Assembly (NCBI GenBank): GCA_944385195.1
Contig: CALWWH010000086.1
Coordinates: 1-17,716 of the forward strand
Source of the DNA: an uncultured Oscillospiraceae bacterium
Lineage (GTDB): Bacteria > Bacillota > Clostridia > Oscillospirales > Oscillospiraceae
DNA length: 17,716 bases
Direction: 5' to 3'
The notes beneath the pieces were generated by a model. That model ran no database searches. It was not told the DNA's origin and saw only the letters and a list, made by a program, of their open reading frames with translations. Shown here in pieces: positions 1 to 7,728 of this stretch. Position numbers and translations under genes: made by a program. Numbering within the stretch: the first letter of the stretch is position 1; every line of letters starts with the position of its first letter.

Positions 1-1391
1 GTGGTCAGGGACTTCATGTTGTGGCTCTTAGAGGAGCCGGTGGCGCCGCCGATGCCGTCACGGCCAGTGCGGCCGCCGAGCAAAATGACCACGTCGCCTG
101 CTTCAGGGCGCTCGCGGCGGACATTCTTGGCAGGCGCAGCTGCAATCACCGCGCCGATTTCCATACGCTTGGCCACATAGCCGGGGTGATAGAGCTCATC
201 AACCATGCCGGTTGCCAGGCCAATCTGGTTACCGTAGGAGCTGTATCCAGCAGCGGCGGTGGTGACGATTTTGCGTTGGGGCAGTTTGCCGGGCAGGGTC
301 TCAGAGATGGGAACCAGCGGATCCCCCGCGCCGGTGACACGCATGGCAGCGTAGACATAGCTGCGGCCGGAGAGCGGGTCACGGATTGCGCCGCCGATAC
401 AGGTGGCAGCGCCGCCGAAAGGCTCGATCTCAGTGGGATGGTTGTGGGTCTCGTTTTTAAACAAAAGCAGCCAAGGCTCCTCAACACCATCGACGATAAC
501 AGTCATCTTAACTGTGCAGGCGTTGATTTCCTCGCTCTCATCCAGCTTTGGCAGCTTGCCCTGGGCCTTGAGATAGCGGGTGGCAATGGTGGCAATATCC
601 ATCAAATTGATGGGTTTGCTGCGGCCAAGCTCCTGACGGATGGCCAAATACCGCTGATAAGAAGCCTCCAGCAGCGGATCATCGAAACAGACGGTATCAA
701 TCGTGGTGCTGAATGTGGTGTGTCGGCAGTGGTCTGACCAGTAGGTGTCAATCATCTTCAGCTCAGTCAGCGTCGGATCACGCTGCTCTGTGATGAAATA
801 GTCACGGCAAAACCGCAGATCGTCGGCATCCATGGCCAGACCATACTTGGCAATGGCAGCATCTACGGCAGCGTCATCCATCTGACGGAAGCCATCCAGG
901 GTGGGAACCATCTCAGGAGCCTCATAGGCCATCTCCAAAGTCTCAAAACGGTCAAGGGAGGCCTCTCGGCACTCCACCGGGTTGATCAAATGGCGCTGGA
1001 TTGCTGCCAGGTCTTCCTCGGTCAGGTCCCCATAGAGCGCATAGATCTTTGCTGTACGCACCGTGGGACGCTCACCCTGGGATAGAATCTGGATACACTG
1101 GGCCGCAGAGTCAGCGCGTTGGTCGAACTGACCAGGCAGATACTCCACCGCAATCAGGACTGCCCCGTCGTGCTCCAAATGGCTATAAGTGCGGTCAACC
1201 TGAGGCTCAGAAAACACATTCTGGACGCACTGTTCAAACAATTCCTCATCAATATGCTCTACATCGTATCGATTGACCAGGCGTAAACCAGTCAGATTGG
1301 TGATCTGCAAAGAGCTGCGCAGATCGCTGAGCAGAGACTGGGCCTCATGGGCCAGCTCCGGACGCTTTTCTACATAAACTCTGTAAACCAT
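1..1391 (-). CDS. purL: Phosphoribosylformylglycinamidine synthase, single chain (N-terminal part, cut by window edge)
   Basis: This enzyme converts FGAR, glutamine and ATP to FGAM, the fourth step of purine synthesis, in the cytoplasm. The frame opens with ATG at 1391 (MVYRVYVEKRPELAHEAQ) and stays open for 463 codons to the window edge. Diagnostic motifs are SDHCRHTTF at about residues 219-227 and FKNETHNHPTEIEPFGG at about 311-327, followed by GGAIRDPLSGR, the ATP- and substrate-binding core of the AIRS-like domain. The N-terminus looks like the clostridial long single-chain type, which would carry a C-terminal glutaminase domain of a roughly 1,200-residue protein, but that part lies outside the window. 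The purD stop codon ends immediately before the ATG, and a GGAGG inside the last purD codons serves as ribosome site, so the two are translationally coupled. It is the last gene of the operon that can be seen here. Confidence 0.95.
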   Translation of the reverse strand, partial: MVYRVYVEKRPELAHEAQSLLSDLRSSLQITNLTGLRLVNRYDVEHIDEELFEQCVQNVFSEPQVDRTYSHLEHDGAVLIAVEYLPGQFDQRADSAAQCIQILSQGERPTVRTAKIYALYGDLTEEDLAAIQRHLINPVECREASLDRFETLEMAYEAPEMVPTLDGFRQMDDAAVDAAIAKYGLAMDADDLRFCRDYFITEQRDPTLTELKMIDTYWSDHCRHTTFSTTIDTVCFDDPLLEASYQRYLAIRQELGRSKPINLMDIATIATRYLKAQGKLPKLDESEEINACTVKMTVIVDGVEEPWLLLFKNETHNHPTEIEPFGGAATCIGGAIRDPLSGRSYVYAAMRVTGAGDPLVPISETLPGKLPQRKIVTTAAAGYSSYGNQIGLATGMVDELYHPGYVAKRMEIGAVIAAAPAKNVRRERPEAGDVVILLGGRTGRDGIGGATGSSKSHNMKSLT

Positions 1392-2669
1392 TTAGACCTC
1401 CATCGCCGCCAGGGCGCGTTTGCCGATGTCCTTACGGCAGTAGCTATTCTCAAAATGGATGCGCCCGACAGCCGCATAAGCCCGCTCGATTGCCTGGGGC
1501 AGCTTGTCCGCCTTGGCAGTGACGCCCAGCACCCGGCCGCCGCTGTTAACCAAGACCCCATCCTGGAGCTTAGTGCCCGCGCTGTAGACTTCCGCCTCCA
1601 GGTCGGACAGGTCAGCTGGCAGGCTGATGGGATAGCCGCCGGCATATTTGCCGGGATAGCCCTTAGAGGCCATGATCACACAGCAAGCTGCGCCATTGGA
1701 AAACTCCACGGGAACCTCGCTCAGGCGGCCGTCGTGGACAGCCATCATAATCTCCAGCAAATCGCTTTGTAGTAAGGGCAAAACAACCTGGGTCTCGGGG
1801 TCCCCAAAACGGCAGTTGTACTCAATGACCTTGGGGCCATGGGGAGTGAGCATCAAGCCGAAATACAAGCAACCCTTGAAGCTGCGGCCCTCTGCGTTCA
1901 TCGCCGCGACTGTGGGCTCAAAAATCTCTTTACGGCAGCGTTCAGCAATCTCGGCAGTGTAATAGGGGTTGGGCGCAACGGTGCCCATACCGCCGGTATT
2001 AGGACCCTCGTCTCCATCGTAGGCGCGCTTGTGGTCCATGGAAGAGACCATCGGAACGAGGACCTTGCCGTCGGTAAATGTCAGCACCGAGACCTCCGGG
2101 CCTGTCAGATATTCCTCAATGACCACACGGGAGCCGGACTCGCCAAACACCTTGTCCTCCATTAGGGAATGGATGGCGCCAATGGCCTCCTGACGGGTCA
2201 TCGCCACCGTAACGCCCTTGCCCAGCGCCAGACCGTCGGCCTTGACTACGATCGGCGCCTCCACGGTGTTCAAGTACGCCTCCGCAGCGGCCAAATCCGT
2301 GAAAACCTCGTAGGACGCAGTGGGGATGTGGTATTTCTTCATCAGGTCCTTGGCAAAGACCTTACTGCCCTCGATGATCGCAGCGTTTTTGTTGGGGCCG
2401 AAGCACGGGACCCCAATTTGCTCCAATGCGTCGACCATGCCCATAACCAGGGGGTCATCCGGAGCGACAACGGCGAACTCAATCTTTTGCTGCTGGGCAA
2501 AGGACACCACAGCAGCAAGATCCGTGGCCTTCACGGGGACGCAGCAAGCGTCCGCCGCGATGCCGCCGTTGCCAGGAAGGGCGAAAATCTCGTCGACCTT
2601 AGGGCTTTTTTTCAGGGCGCGGATGATGGCATGCTCTCTGCCACCACCGCCAACCACCATAACACGCAT
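1392..2669 (-). CDS. purD: Phosphoribosylamine-glycine ligase (GAR synthetase)
   Basis: PurD ligates glycine to phosphoribosylamine using ATP to give GAR, step two of purine synthesis. The 425-residue length is usual for the family. Visible ATP-grasp features in order: the N-terminal GGGGREHAI (7-15), GPNKNAAIIEGSKVFAKD (91-108), VVKADGLALGKGV (141-153), EYLTGPEVSVL (186-196), DEGPNTGGMGT (220-230) and EYNCRFGDPETQ (283-294), which holds metal-binding residues. The C-terminal GARS domain follows. The start is ATG at 2669 with GAGGAG about 8 bases upstream. It lies 11 bp after the transformylase gene stop and directly abuts purL. All key motifs are present, so the enzyme should be active. Confidence 0.97.
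   Translation of the reverse strand: MRVMVVGGGGREHAIIRALKKSPKVDEIFALPGNGGIAADACCVPVKATDLAAVVSFAQQQKIEFAVVAPDDPLVMGMVDALEQIGVPCFGPNKNAAIIEGSKVFAKDLMKKYHIPTASYEVFTDLAAAEAYLNTVEAPIVVKADGLALGKGVTVAMTRQEAIGAIHSLMEDKVFGESGSRVVIEEYLTGPEVSVLTFTDGKVLVPMVSSMDHKRAYDGDEGPNTGGMGTVAPNPYYTAEIAERCRKEIFEPTVAAMNAEGRSFKGCLYFGLMLTPHGPKVIEYNCRFGDPETQVVLPLLQSDLLEIMMAVHDGRLSEVPVEFSNGAACCVIMASKGYPGKYAGGYPISLPADLSDLEAEVYSAGTKLQDGVLVNSGGRVLGVTAKADKLPQAIERAYAAVGRIHFENSYCRKDIGKRALAAMEV
1397..1401 (-). promoter_or_regulatory. purL ribosome binding site inside the end of purD
   Basis: On the minus strand GGAGG lies in the last codons of purD, followed by TCTAA and then the purL ATG. The site fixes the purL start at 1391 and implies that ribosomes finishing purD can start purL directly. 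Confidence 0.7.
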
Positions 2670-2680
2670 TCTGCTTCTCC

Positions 2681-3865
2681 TCAGTGGTGGAACAGGCGCA
2701 TGCCGGTGAAGGCCATGACGATGTTGTATTTGTTGCAGGTTTCGATGACATTGTCATCGCGGACGGAGCCGCCGGGCTGGGCAATATAGCTCACACCGCT
2801 GCGGTGGGCGCGGATGACGTTGTCGCCGAAGGGGAAGAAGGCATCGCTGCCGAGGGCCACGCCGCTGATGGTGGCCAGGTAGGCCTGCCGCTCCGCACGA
2901 GGGAAGGGCTTGGGCTGCTCGGTGAAGAGCTCCTGCCAAACATCATCGCCGATGACGTCGTTGTAATCGTCAGACAGGTAGACGTCGATGGCATTGTCGC
3001 GGTCTGCGCGGCCGGTCTTGGGCTTGAAGGGCAGGTTCAGAACCTGTTCGCTCTGACGCAGCAGCCACTTATCGGCCTTCTCACCTGCCAGACGGGTGCA
3101 GTGGATGCGAGACTGCTGGCCGGCACCGACACCAATCGCCTGGCCCTGATAGGCATAGCAGACAGAGTTAGACTGGGTGTATTTCAGGGTGATCAGAGAG
3201 ACAATTAGGTCACGGATGGCGCTCTCGGGCAGTTCCTTGTTGGCGGTGACAACGTTCTGCAGCAGCTCGGCGTTGATCTTGAACTCGTTACGACCCTGCT
3301 GGAAGGTGATGCCATAGACCTGCTTGCACTCGATGGGATCAGGCACATAGTTGGGATCAATCTTGATGATGTTGTAGTTTCCGCCCTTCTTTTTCTTCAA
3401 CAGAACCAGGGCCTCGTCGGTGTAGCCAGGAGCGATGATGCCGTCGGAGACTTCACGCTTGATGATGCGGGCGGTGGTGGCGTCGCAGACGTCGCTCAGC
3501 GCGATCCAGTCGCCAAAAGAACTCATACGGTCAGTGCCCCGGGCGCGGGCGTAGGCGCAGGCAATGGGAGACTCGTCCAGACCCTTAATGTCGTCAACAA
3601 AGCAGGCGCGCTTGAGCGCATCGGACAGGGGCAGCGCCAAAGCGGCGGAGGTCGGGCTGACGTGCTTAAAAGAGGTGGCGCAGGCCATGCCGGTGGCTTC
3701 TTTCAGCTCCTTGACAAGCTGCCAGCTGTTAAAGGCATCCATGAAGTTGATATAGCCGGGACGGCCGCTGAGGATCTCGATGGGGAGGTCTCCACCGTTG
3801 GACATGTAGATCTTTGCCGGCTTCTGGTTGGGGTTGCAGCCGTACTTCAGTTCAAACTCTTTCAT
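2681..3865 (-). CDS. purH: Stand-alone AICAR formyltransferase (PurH transformylase domain only)
   Basis: This enzyme transfers a formyl group from 10-formyl-THF to AICAR to give FAICAR, the penultimate step to IMP. The 394 residues match only the transformylase half of bifunctional PurH. Visible motifs are TSFKHVSPTSAA at 64-75, with the catalytic Lys66-His67 pair, QSNSVCYAYQGQAIGVGAGQ at 231-250 continuing into QSRIHCTRLA, PFGDNVIRAHRSGVSYIAQP at 345-364 and the C-terminal FTGMRLFHH. The MGS-like IMP cyclohydrolase domain that normally precedes these (roughly 150-200 residues) is absent, and the protein starts cleanly at ATG 3865 behind AGGAGG. The missing activity is supplied by purO just upstream. 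Such stand-alone forms are known in Clostridia, so this is not a truncation. The symbol purH is used for lack of a better one. Confidence 0.93.
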   Translation of the reverse strand: MKEFELKYGCNPNQKPAKIYMSNGGDLPIEILSGRPGYINFMDAFNSWQLVKELKEATGMACATSFKHVSPTSAALALPLSDALKRACFVDDIKGLDESPIACAYARARGTDRMSSFGDWIALSDVCDATTARIIKREVSDGIIAPGYTDEALVLLKKKKGGNYNIIKIDPNYVPDPIECKQVYGITFQQGRNEFKINAELLQNVVTANKELPESAIRDLIVSLITLKYTQSNSVCYAYQGQAIGVGAGQQSRIHCTRLAGEKADKWLLRQSEQVLNLPFKPKTGRADRDNAIDVYLSDDYNDVIGDDVWQELFTEQPKPFPRAERQAYLATISGVALGSDAFFPFGDNVIRAHRSGVSYIAQPGGSVRDDNVIETCNKYNIVMAFTGMRLFHH

Positions 3866-3883
3866 TTTAGACAGCCTCCTAAT

Positions 3884-3906
3884 TTAGTTATACTTAGTTA
3901 TACTTA
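3884..3906. repeat. 10-bp tandem repeat across the purO stop codon
   Basis: On the plus strand TTAGTTATAC occurs twice in direct succession (3884-3893 and 3894-3903) and then begins again with TTA. On the minus strand this gives two copies of GTATAACTAA, the first supplying the purO TAA stop, just ahead of the AGGAGG of the transformylase gene. It lies in the 28-bp purO-purH spacer. No function is evident; a replication-slippage duplication is the simplest reading. Confidence 0.8.
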
Positions 3907-4598
3907 TTCATGATGCGCAGCTCGGTGGTACCGGTCTGCCAATCGGTTGCACTGACATAGAGAGAGACCTTGTTGGCCTCATTGAGGTTAGCCCAGACTT
4001 TCTGAGCAAACGTATCCAGATCATCGACGATGGCGACAGGCTCCGGTTCGCCGACAAAGGATGGAATGGGATTGCCGTCGCCGACGTATGTATGCAGAAA
4101 ATGACCTACACCGCGCACTGCCGCGTAGCTAAAGGTAAAGCGGTTGCAGCCGCTGCCTTCGGCATCTGCACACTTGAGAATGCTCATGTCGTAGCTTAGC
4201 TTCTCGCCGCCCAGGGACGCCATGGCGCTGATTCTGGGCGTGTAGTTGGGAGCATCCGGCTCAAAACAGCGGGTCTGCAGCGCCTCGACAAAGCTCTGGC
4301 CGCGCTCCAAAAAGTCGCGGATGGTGTCGGTCTGGTCGCCGTTGGTGACCACCAGCTTGTTGCCTACACGGCGGACGGGATGGTAGATGATCAGGCTGGG
4401 ATCAACCATCTTTGCAGGGTCGAATGCCTGGGTACGGATACCATCTGCCGTCTCCACAAAGACACGGTTGCGGCTGTTTTCGCTGCGGCCCATGATGAAA
4501 TAAGCCACCATCAGCTTGCTGCCGTCCTCGCTGCAGCCCACCACAATGCCGCGGCCGGGATAGATATTCCCCCGCAGCAACTCATACAAATCATACAT
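3894..4598 (-). CDS. purO: IMP cyclohydrolase, archaeal PurO type
   Basis: PurO closes the ring of FAICAR to form IMP, the last step of purine synthesis. The 234-residue protein resembles archaeal PurO and not the PurH cyclohydrolase domain. Recognisable parts are an N-terminal GRGIVVG, GRSENSRNRVF (37-47), the YHPVRRVGNKLVVTNGDQTDTI region (72-93) and NYTPRISAM (118-126), in the same order as in methanogen PurO, from memory of that family. The start is ATG at 4598, overlapping the purN stop by 8 bp (ATGTATGA), so translation is coupled. Placement between purN and the stand-alone transformylase, which lacks a cyclohydrolase domain, strongly supports the role. It is somewhat longer than the archaeal enzymes of about 200 residues. 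Confidence 0.9.
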   Translation of the reverse strand: MYDLYELLRGNIYPGRGIVVGCSEDGSKLMVAYFIMGRSENSRNRVFVETADGIRTQAFDPAKMVDPSLIIYHPVRRVGNKLVVTNGDQTDTIRDFLERGQSFVEALQTRCFEPDAPNYTPRISAMASLGGEKLSYDMSILKCADAEGSGCNRFTFSYAAVRGVGHFLHTYVGDGNPIPSFVGEPEPVAIVDDLDTFAQKVWANLNEANKVSLYVSATDWQTGTTELRIMNKYN

Positions 4599-5214
4599 TT
4601 AAATCGTCCTCTCTATGTGCAAGTTCCGCCGCGACCTGTTCGACCGCCTGCGGCAAAATGATCCATTCAGCCTGCTCCATCACCCGGCGCTGGAGACGCT
4701 CGGGGGTATCCCCTGGCTCCACATTAACAGCCTTTTGGGCGATGATTTTCCCCCCGTCGGGGATCTCGTTTACAAAATGTACCGTCGCGCCTGTCACTTT
4801 GACGCCGCGGGAGAGCGCCATCTCATGGACATGGAGGCCGTAGCAGCCCTCACCGCCAAAGGCAGGCAGCAATGAGGGATGTATGTTGATCATGCGCTCG
4901 GTCCATTGATCGGTAAAATCCCGGGTCAAGATACTCATAAACCCGGCCATGACGATCATCTCAATGCCATATTTGACAAGCTCCGCCATCATCGCAGCTT
5001 CGAAAGCCGCCTGTGAACCCGCCTGCTTTTTGGTAACGACTGCCGTCGGAACGCCCGCAGCCGCTGCACGTTCCAGCGCATAGGCCTTCTTATGATTAGA
5101 GAGCACCAGCGCAATTTCGGCGTGAGGCAGTTCTCCCCGGGCAGAGGCATCCAAAATGGCCTGGAGGTTGGTTCCTCCCCCAGACACCAGCACTGCAATC
5201 TTTGTGCGCTTCAT
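4591..5214 (-). CDS. purN: Phosphoribosylglycinamide formyltransferase
   Basis: PurN transfers a formyl group from 10-formyl-THF to GAR, giving FGAR, step three of the pathway. Its 207 residues are normal for the family. The phosphate-binding SGGGTNLQAI lies at 11-20, INIHPSLLPAF at 109-119 carries the catalytic Asn110 and His112, and NEIPDGGKI at 149-157 carries the catalytic Asp153. Between the HPSLLPAF and HVHEMAL segments is a short GGEGCYG insert compared with E. coli, which I recall as typical of clostridial PurN. The start ATG at 5214 overlaps the purM stop as ATGA, and the end overlaps the purO start by 8 bp, so purM-purN-purO are translationally coupled. Confidence 0.96.
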   Translation of the reverse strand: MKRTKIAVLVSGGGTNLQAILDASARGELPHAEIALVLSNHKKAYALERAAAAGVPTAVVTKKQAGSQAAFEAAMMAELVKYGIEMIVMAGFMSILTRDFTDQWTERMINIHPSLLPAFGGEGCYGLHVHEMALSRGVKVTGATVHFVNEIPDGGKIIAQKAVNVEPGDTPERLQRRVMEQAEWIILPQAVEQVAAELAHREDDLNV

Positions 5215-6251
5215 CGAAAACTGACCCCGCTGCCGGCGACAATCTTGCCCATGACGTAGGCATCGATGCCATTGCTTTTGAGCACGGACAAAGCCGTTTC
5301 CACGTCCTCAGCGGCGACTGTGACAGCCATGCCGACGCCCATGTTGAAGGTGTTGAACATATCGCGCTCGGGAATATGGCCAGTTTTGGCGATCAGGTCG
5401 AAAATCGGCAGGATCTTCAGACTGGCGCGGTCTATCTCTACGCCGCAGTCTTCTGGCAGAGCGCGGGGCAGGTTTTCGTAAAAACCGCCGCCTGTCACGT
5501 GGGCGATGGACTTGACCTTGACCTCATCCAGCAAGGCCAGGATGGGCTTGACATAGATGCGGGTCGGCGTCAGCAGAGCCTCGCCCAGGCTTTGACCGTT
5601 CAGCTCGATCCGAGGGCTGTGGAGGTCAGCGTTCTCTATGTCAAAAACCTTTCGCACCAGGGAGAAGCCGTTGGAATGGACGCCGGTGGAGGGCAGGGCG
5701 ATCATCACATCGCCCGGCTTGATGCAATTCTTGTCCAAAATGCGCTCCCGGTCGACGACACCAACCGTGAAACCAGCCAGGTCATACTCCTCCTCCGGCA
5801 TCAGGCCAGGGTGCTCAGCAGTCTCGCCGCCAATGAGCGCCGCGCCGCTCTGAACACAACCCTCAGCGACACCAGAGACAATGGAAGCAATTTTTTCTGG
5901 AATGTTCTTGCCGCAGGCAATGTAGTCCAAGAAGAACAGAGGCTTGGCGCCGCAGCAGATGACATCGTTGACGCACATAGCCACGCAGTCGATGCCAACG
6001 GTATCGTGCTTGTCCATCAAAAAGGCCAGTTTGACCTTGGTGCCGACACCGTCAGTGCCGGAGACCAACACGGGGTGCTCAATGCCCTCTAGGTCAAGAG
6101 CAAACAAGCCGCCGAAGTCGCCGATATCGGAGACAGCGCCAGAGGTCATAGTGCGGGCAATGTGAGCCTTCATCAGCTCAACAGCCTTGTAGCCCGCGAC
6201 AATATCCACCCCGGCCTGTGCGTAGCTTTCAGATCTCGATTGATTGTGCAT
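5211..6251 (-). CDS. purM: Phosphoribosylformylglycinamidine cyclo-ligase (AIR synthetase)
   Basis: PurM uses ATP to close FGAM into AIR, step five. The 346 residues match the family. Signature segments are YAQAGVDIVAGYKAVELMK (10-28), GTDGVGTKVKLAF (65-77), DCVAMCVNDVICCGAKPLFFLDY (88-110), LIGGETAEHPGL (139-150) and HVTGGGFYENLPRALP (251-266). The start ATG at 6251 follows AAAGGA on the minus strand. There is a 35-bp spacer after purF and a 4-bp ATGA overlap with purN. No key residue appears to be missing. Confidence 0.97.
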   Translation of the reverse strand: MHNQSRSESYAQAGVDIVAGYKAVELMKAHIARTMTSGAVSDIGDFGGLFALDLEGIEHPVLVSGTDGVGTKVKLAFLMDKHDTVGIDCVAMCVNDVICCGAKPLFFLDYIACGKNIPEKIASIVSGVAEGCVQSGAALIGGETAEHPGLMPEEEYDLAGFTVGVVDRERILDKNCIKPGDVMIALPSTGVHSNGFSLVRKVFDIENADLHSPRIELNGQSLGEALLTPTRIYVKPILALLDEVKVKSIAHVTGGGFYENLPRALPEDCGVEIDRASLKILPIFDLIAKTGHIPERDMFNTFNMGVGMAVTVAAEDVETALSVLKSNGIDAYVMGKIVAGSGVSFR

Positions 6252-6286
6252 AATTAGGGATCTTCCTTTCTCCTGTTGGCGAGATT

Positions 6287-7711
6287 TTATTCTTTACCAT
6301 TCCAGCAGTAGGTGCACAGCTTACAGCGATCAAGGCTGATGGCCTCAATCAAGCCTTCCAAAGACTGGAATTCCAGGGATGCAAAATGAAACTTGTCGCA
6401 GATGGTCTGGCGAAGCTTCTTACCGCGCTCGGTGGTATTGTCAGCGTACTCTTCAAGATACCGGAAGCCCTCTTCTCCCTCCAACTCCATGATGGTTGCA
6501 CGAGTAATCAGCTCAAGATCGCTGGTTGACCGGGAGAAGTTGAGGTACTTGCAGCCATACATAATCGGCGGGCAGGCAGAGCGCATATGCACTTCCTCCG
6601 CGCCGTTATCGTAAAGAAACTCTACGGTCTCCCGCAGCTGGGTACCGCGGACGATGGAGTCATCGACGAAGAGGAGCTTTTTACCCTGGATCAGCTCATG
6701 CACCGGAATCTGTTTCATCTTCGCAATCTTCTTGCGTTCCTTCTGCTGATCAGAAGTAAAGCTGCGGGGCCAAGTGGGGGTGTATTTGATAAATGGTCTG
6801 GCAAAGGGTGTTCCGCTGCGGTTGGCGTAGCCGATCGCGTGGGGTGTGCCGGAGTCCGGCACACCGCTGACGTAGTCGATGTCCTGAACAGCGCCGCTTT
6901 CGATGTCCTGACGGGCCAGAATCTCACCGTTGCGGTAGCGCATGACCTCAACATTAATCCCCTCATAGTTGGAGGTGGGATAGCCGTAGTAGGTCCATAA
7001 GAAGGAACAGATGCGCATCTCCTCTCCGGGAGGCACCAGCTGTGTGATACCGCCTGCGCTGATCTCCACAACCACGCCGGGTTCAAGTTCGCGCTCGTCT
7101 GCGTAGTCCAGTTTCATATAGGCAAAGGACTCAAATGAGACGCAATAGCCCTCCTGGCCCTTGCCAATGAGTACCGGCAGTCGGCCAAGGCGATCCCGGG
7201 CCGCAATCAGGTTGCCGTTGTCCCGCAGAATCAGAATTGATGCCGTGCCCTCAATGGACTTCTGGGCAAACTGTATGCCCGCTGCGAAGCTGCTCTTCTG
7301 ATTGATCAGCGCTGCAACTAGTTCCGTGGAGTTGACCTTGCCGCCAGTCATGGCATCGAAATGTCCGCCGCTGAACGACAGGAACTGATCGGTCAGCTCC
7401 TCTGCGTTGTTGATGATGCCAATGATGGCAATGGCATAGGTCCCGAGATTGGACCGGATCAGCAGCGGCTGCGGGTCGGTATCACTGATGCAGCCGATGG
7501 CTGATGTGCCCTTCATCTCCTCGAACACATGCTCAAACTTCGTCCGGAAGGGCGAGTTCTCAATGTTGTGAATCTCGCGCTGCAAACCAATCTGCGGGTC
7601 GTAGGCCGCCAAGCCACCACGGCGGGTCCCCAGATGGGAATGATAATCTGTGCCGTAAAAGACGTCTAAAATTACGTCAGACTTGCCGACAGCTCCGAAA
7701 AAACCTCCCAT
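6287..7711 (-). CDS. purF: PurF-like amidophosphoribosyltransferase lacking the glutaminase cysteine
   Basis: By position and C-terminal half this is PurF, which makes phosphoribosylamine from PRPP. The PRPP loop LLFVDDSIVRGTQLR (346-360) is intact, as are PDSGTPHAIGYA and KYTPTWPRSF. Cys235 (ICSFLWTYYGYP), Cys387, Cys463 and Cys466 sit where Bacillus subtilis PurF has its 4Fe-4S ligands, judged by motif context. The N-terminal Ntn glutaminase domain is abnormal. The protein begins MGGFFGAVGK with no Cys at position 2, and an in-frame TAG four codons upstream, in the ribosome site, excludes a processed leader with Cys. The usual HNGN oxyanion segment reads IIGIINNAEEL (96-106), without the Asn. 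Similar MGGFF-type paralogues occur, from memory, in Clostridia and Bacteroidetes. Glutamine-dependent activity is doubtful; ammonia-dependent synthesis or another role is possible. The start is ATG at 7711 behind AGGAGG. Confidence 0.88.
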   Translation of the reverse strand: MGGFFGAVGKSDVILDVFYGTDYHSHLGTRRGGLAAYDPQIGLQREIHNIENSPFRTKFEHVFEEMKGTSAIGCISDTDPQPLLIRSNLGTYAIAIIGIINNAEELTDQFLSFSGGHFDAMTGGKVNSTELVAALINQKSSFAAGIQFAQKSIEGTASILILRDNGNLIAARDRLGRLPVLIGKGQEGYCVSFESFAYMKLDYADERELEPGVVVEISAGGITQLVPPGEEMRICSFLWTYYGYPTSNYEGINVEVMRYRNGEILARQDIESGAVQDIDYVSGVPDSGTPHAIGYANRSGTPFARPFIKYTPTWPRSFTSDQQKERKKIAKMKQIPVHELIQGKKLLFVDDSIVRGTQLRETVEFLYDNGAEEVHMRSACPPIMYGCKYLNFSRSTSDLELITRATIMELEGEEGFRYLEEYADNTTERGKKLRQTICDKFHFASLEFQSLEGLIEAISLDRCKLCTYCWNGKE

Positions 7712-7728
7712 AACTTCCTCCTAAATCG

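Noticed and set aside
2169..3208. Long open frames on the plus strand opposite purD and the transformylase gene
   Set aside because: They are antisense to well-recognised genes, have no ribosome sites or recognisable products, and arise from the GC-rich codon pattern of the true genes.
5202..6092. A 296-codon plus-strand frame opposite purM
   Set aside because: Purely antisense to a clear purM with all its motifs; the translation resembles no known family.
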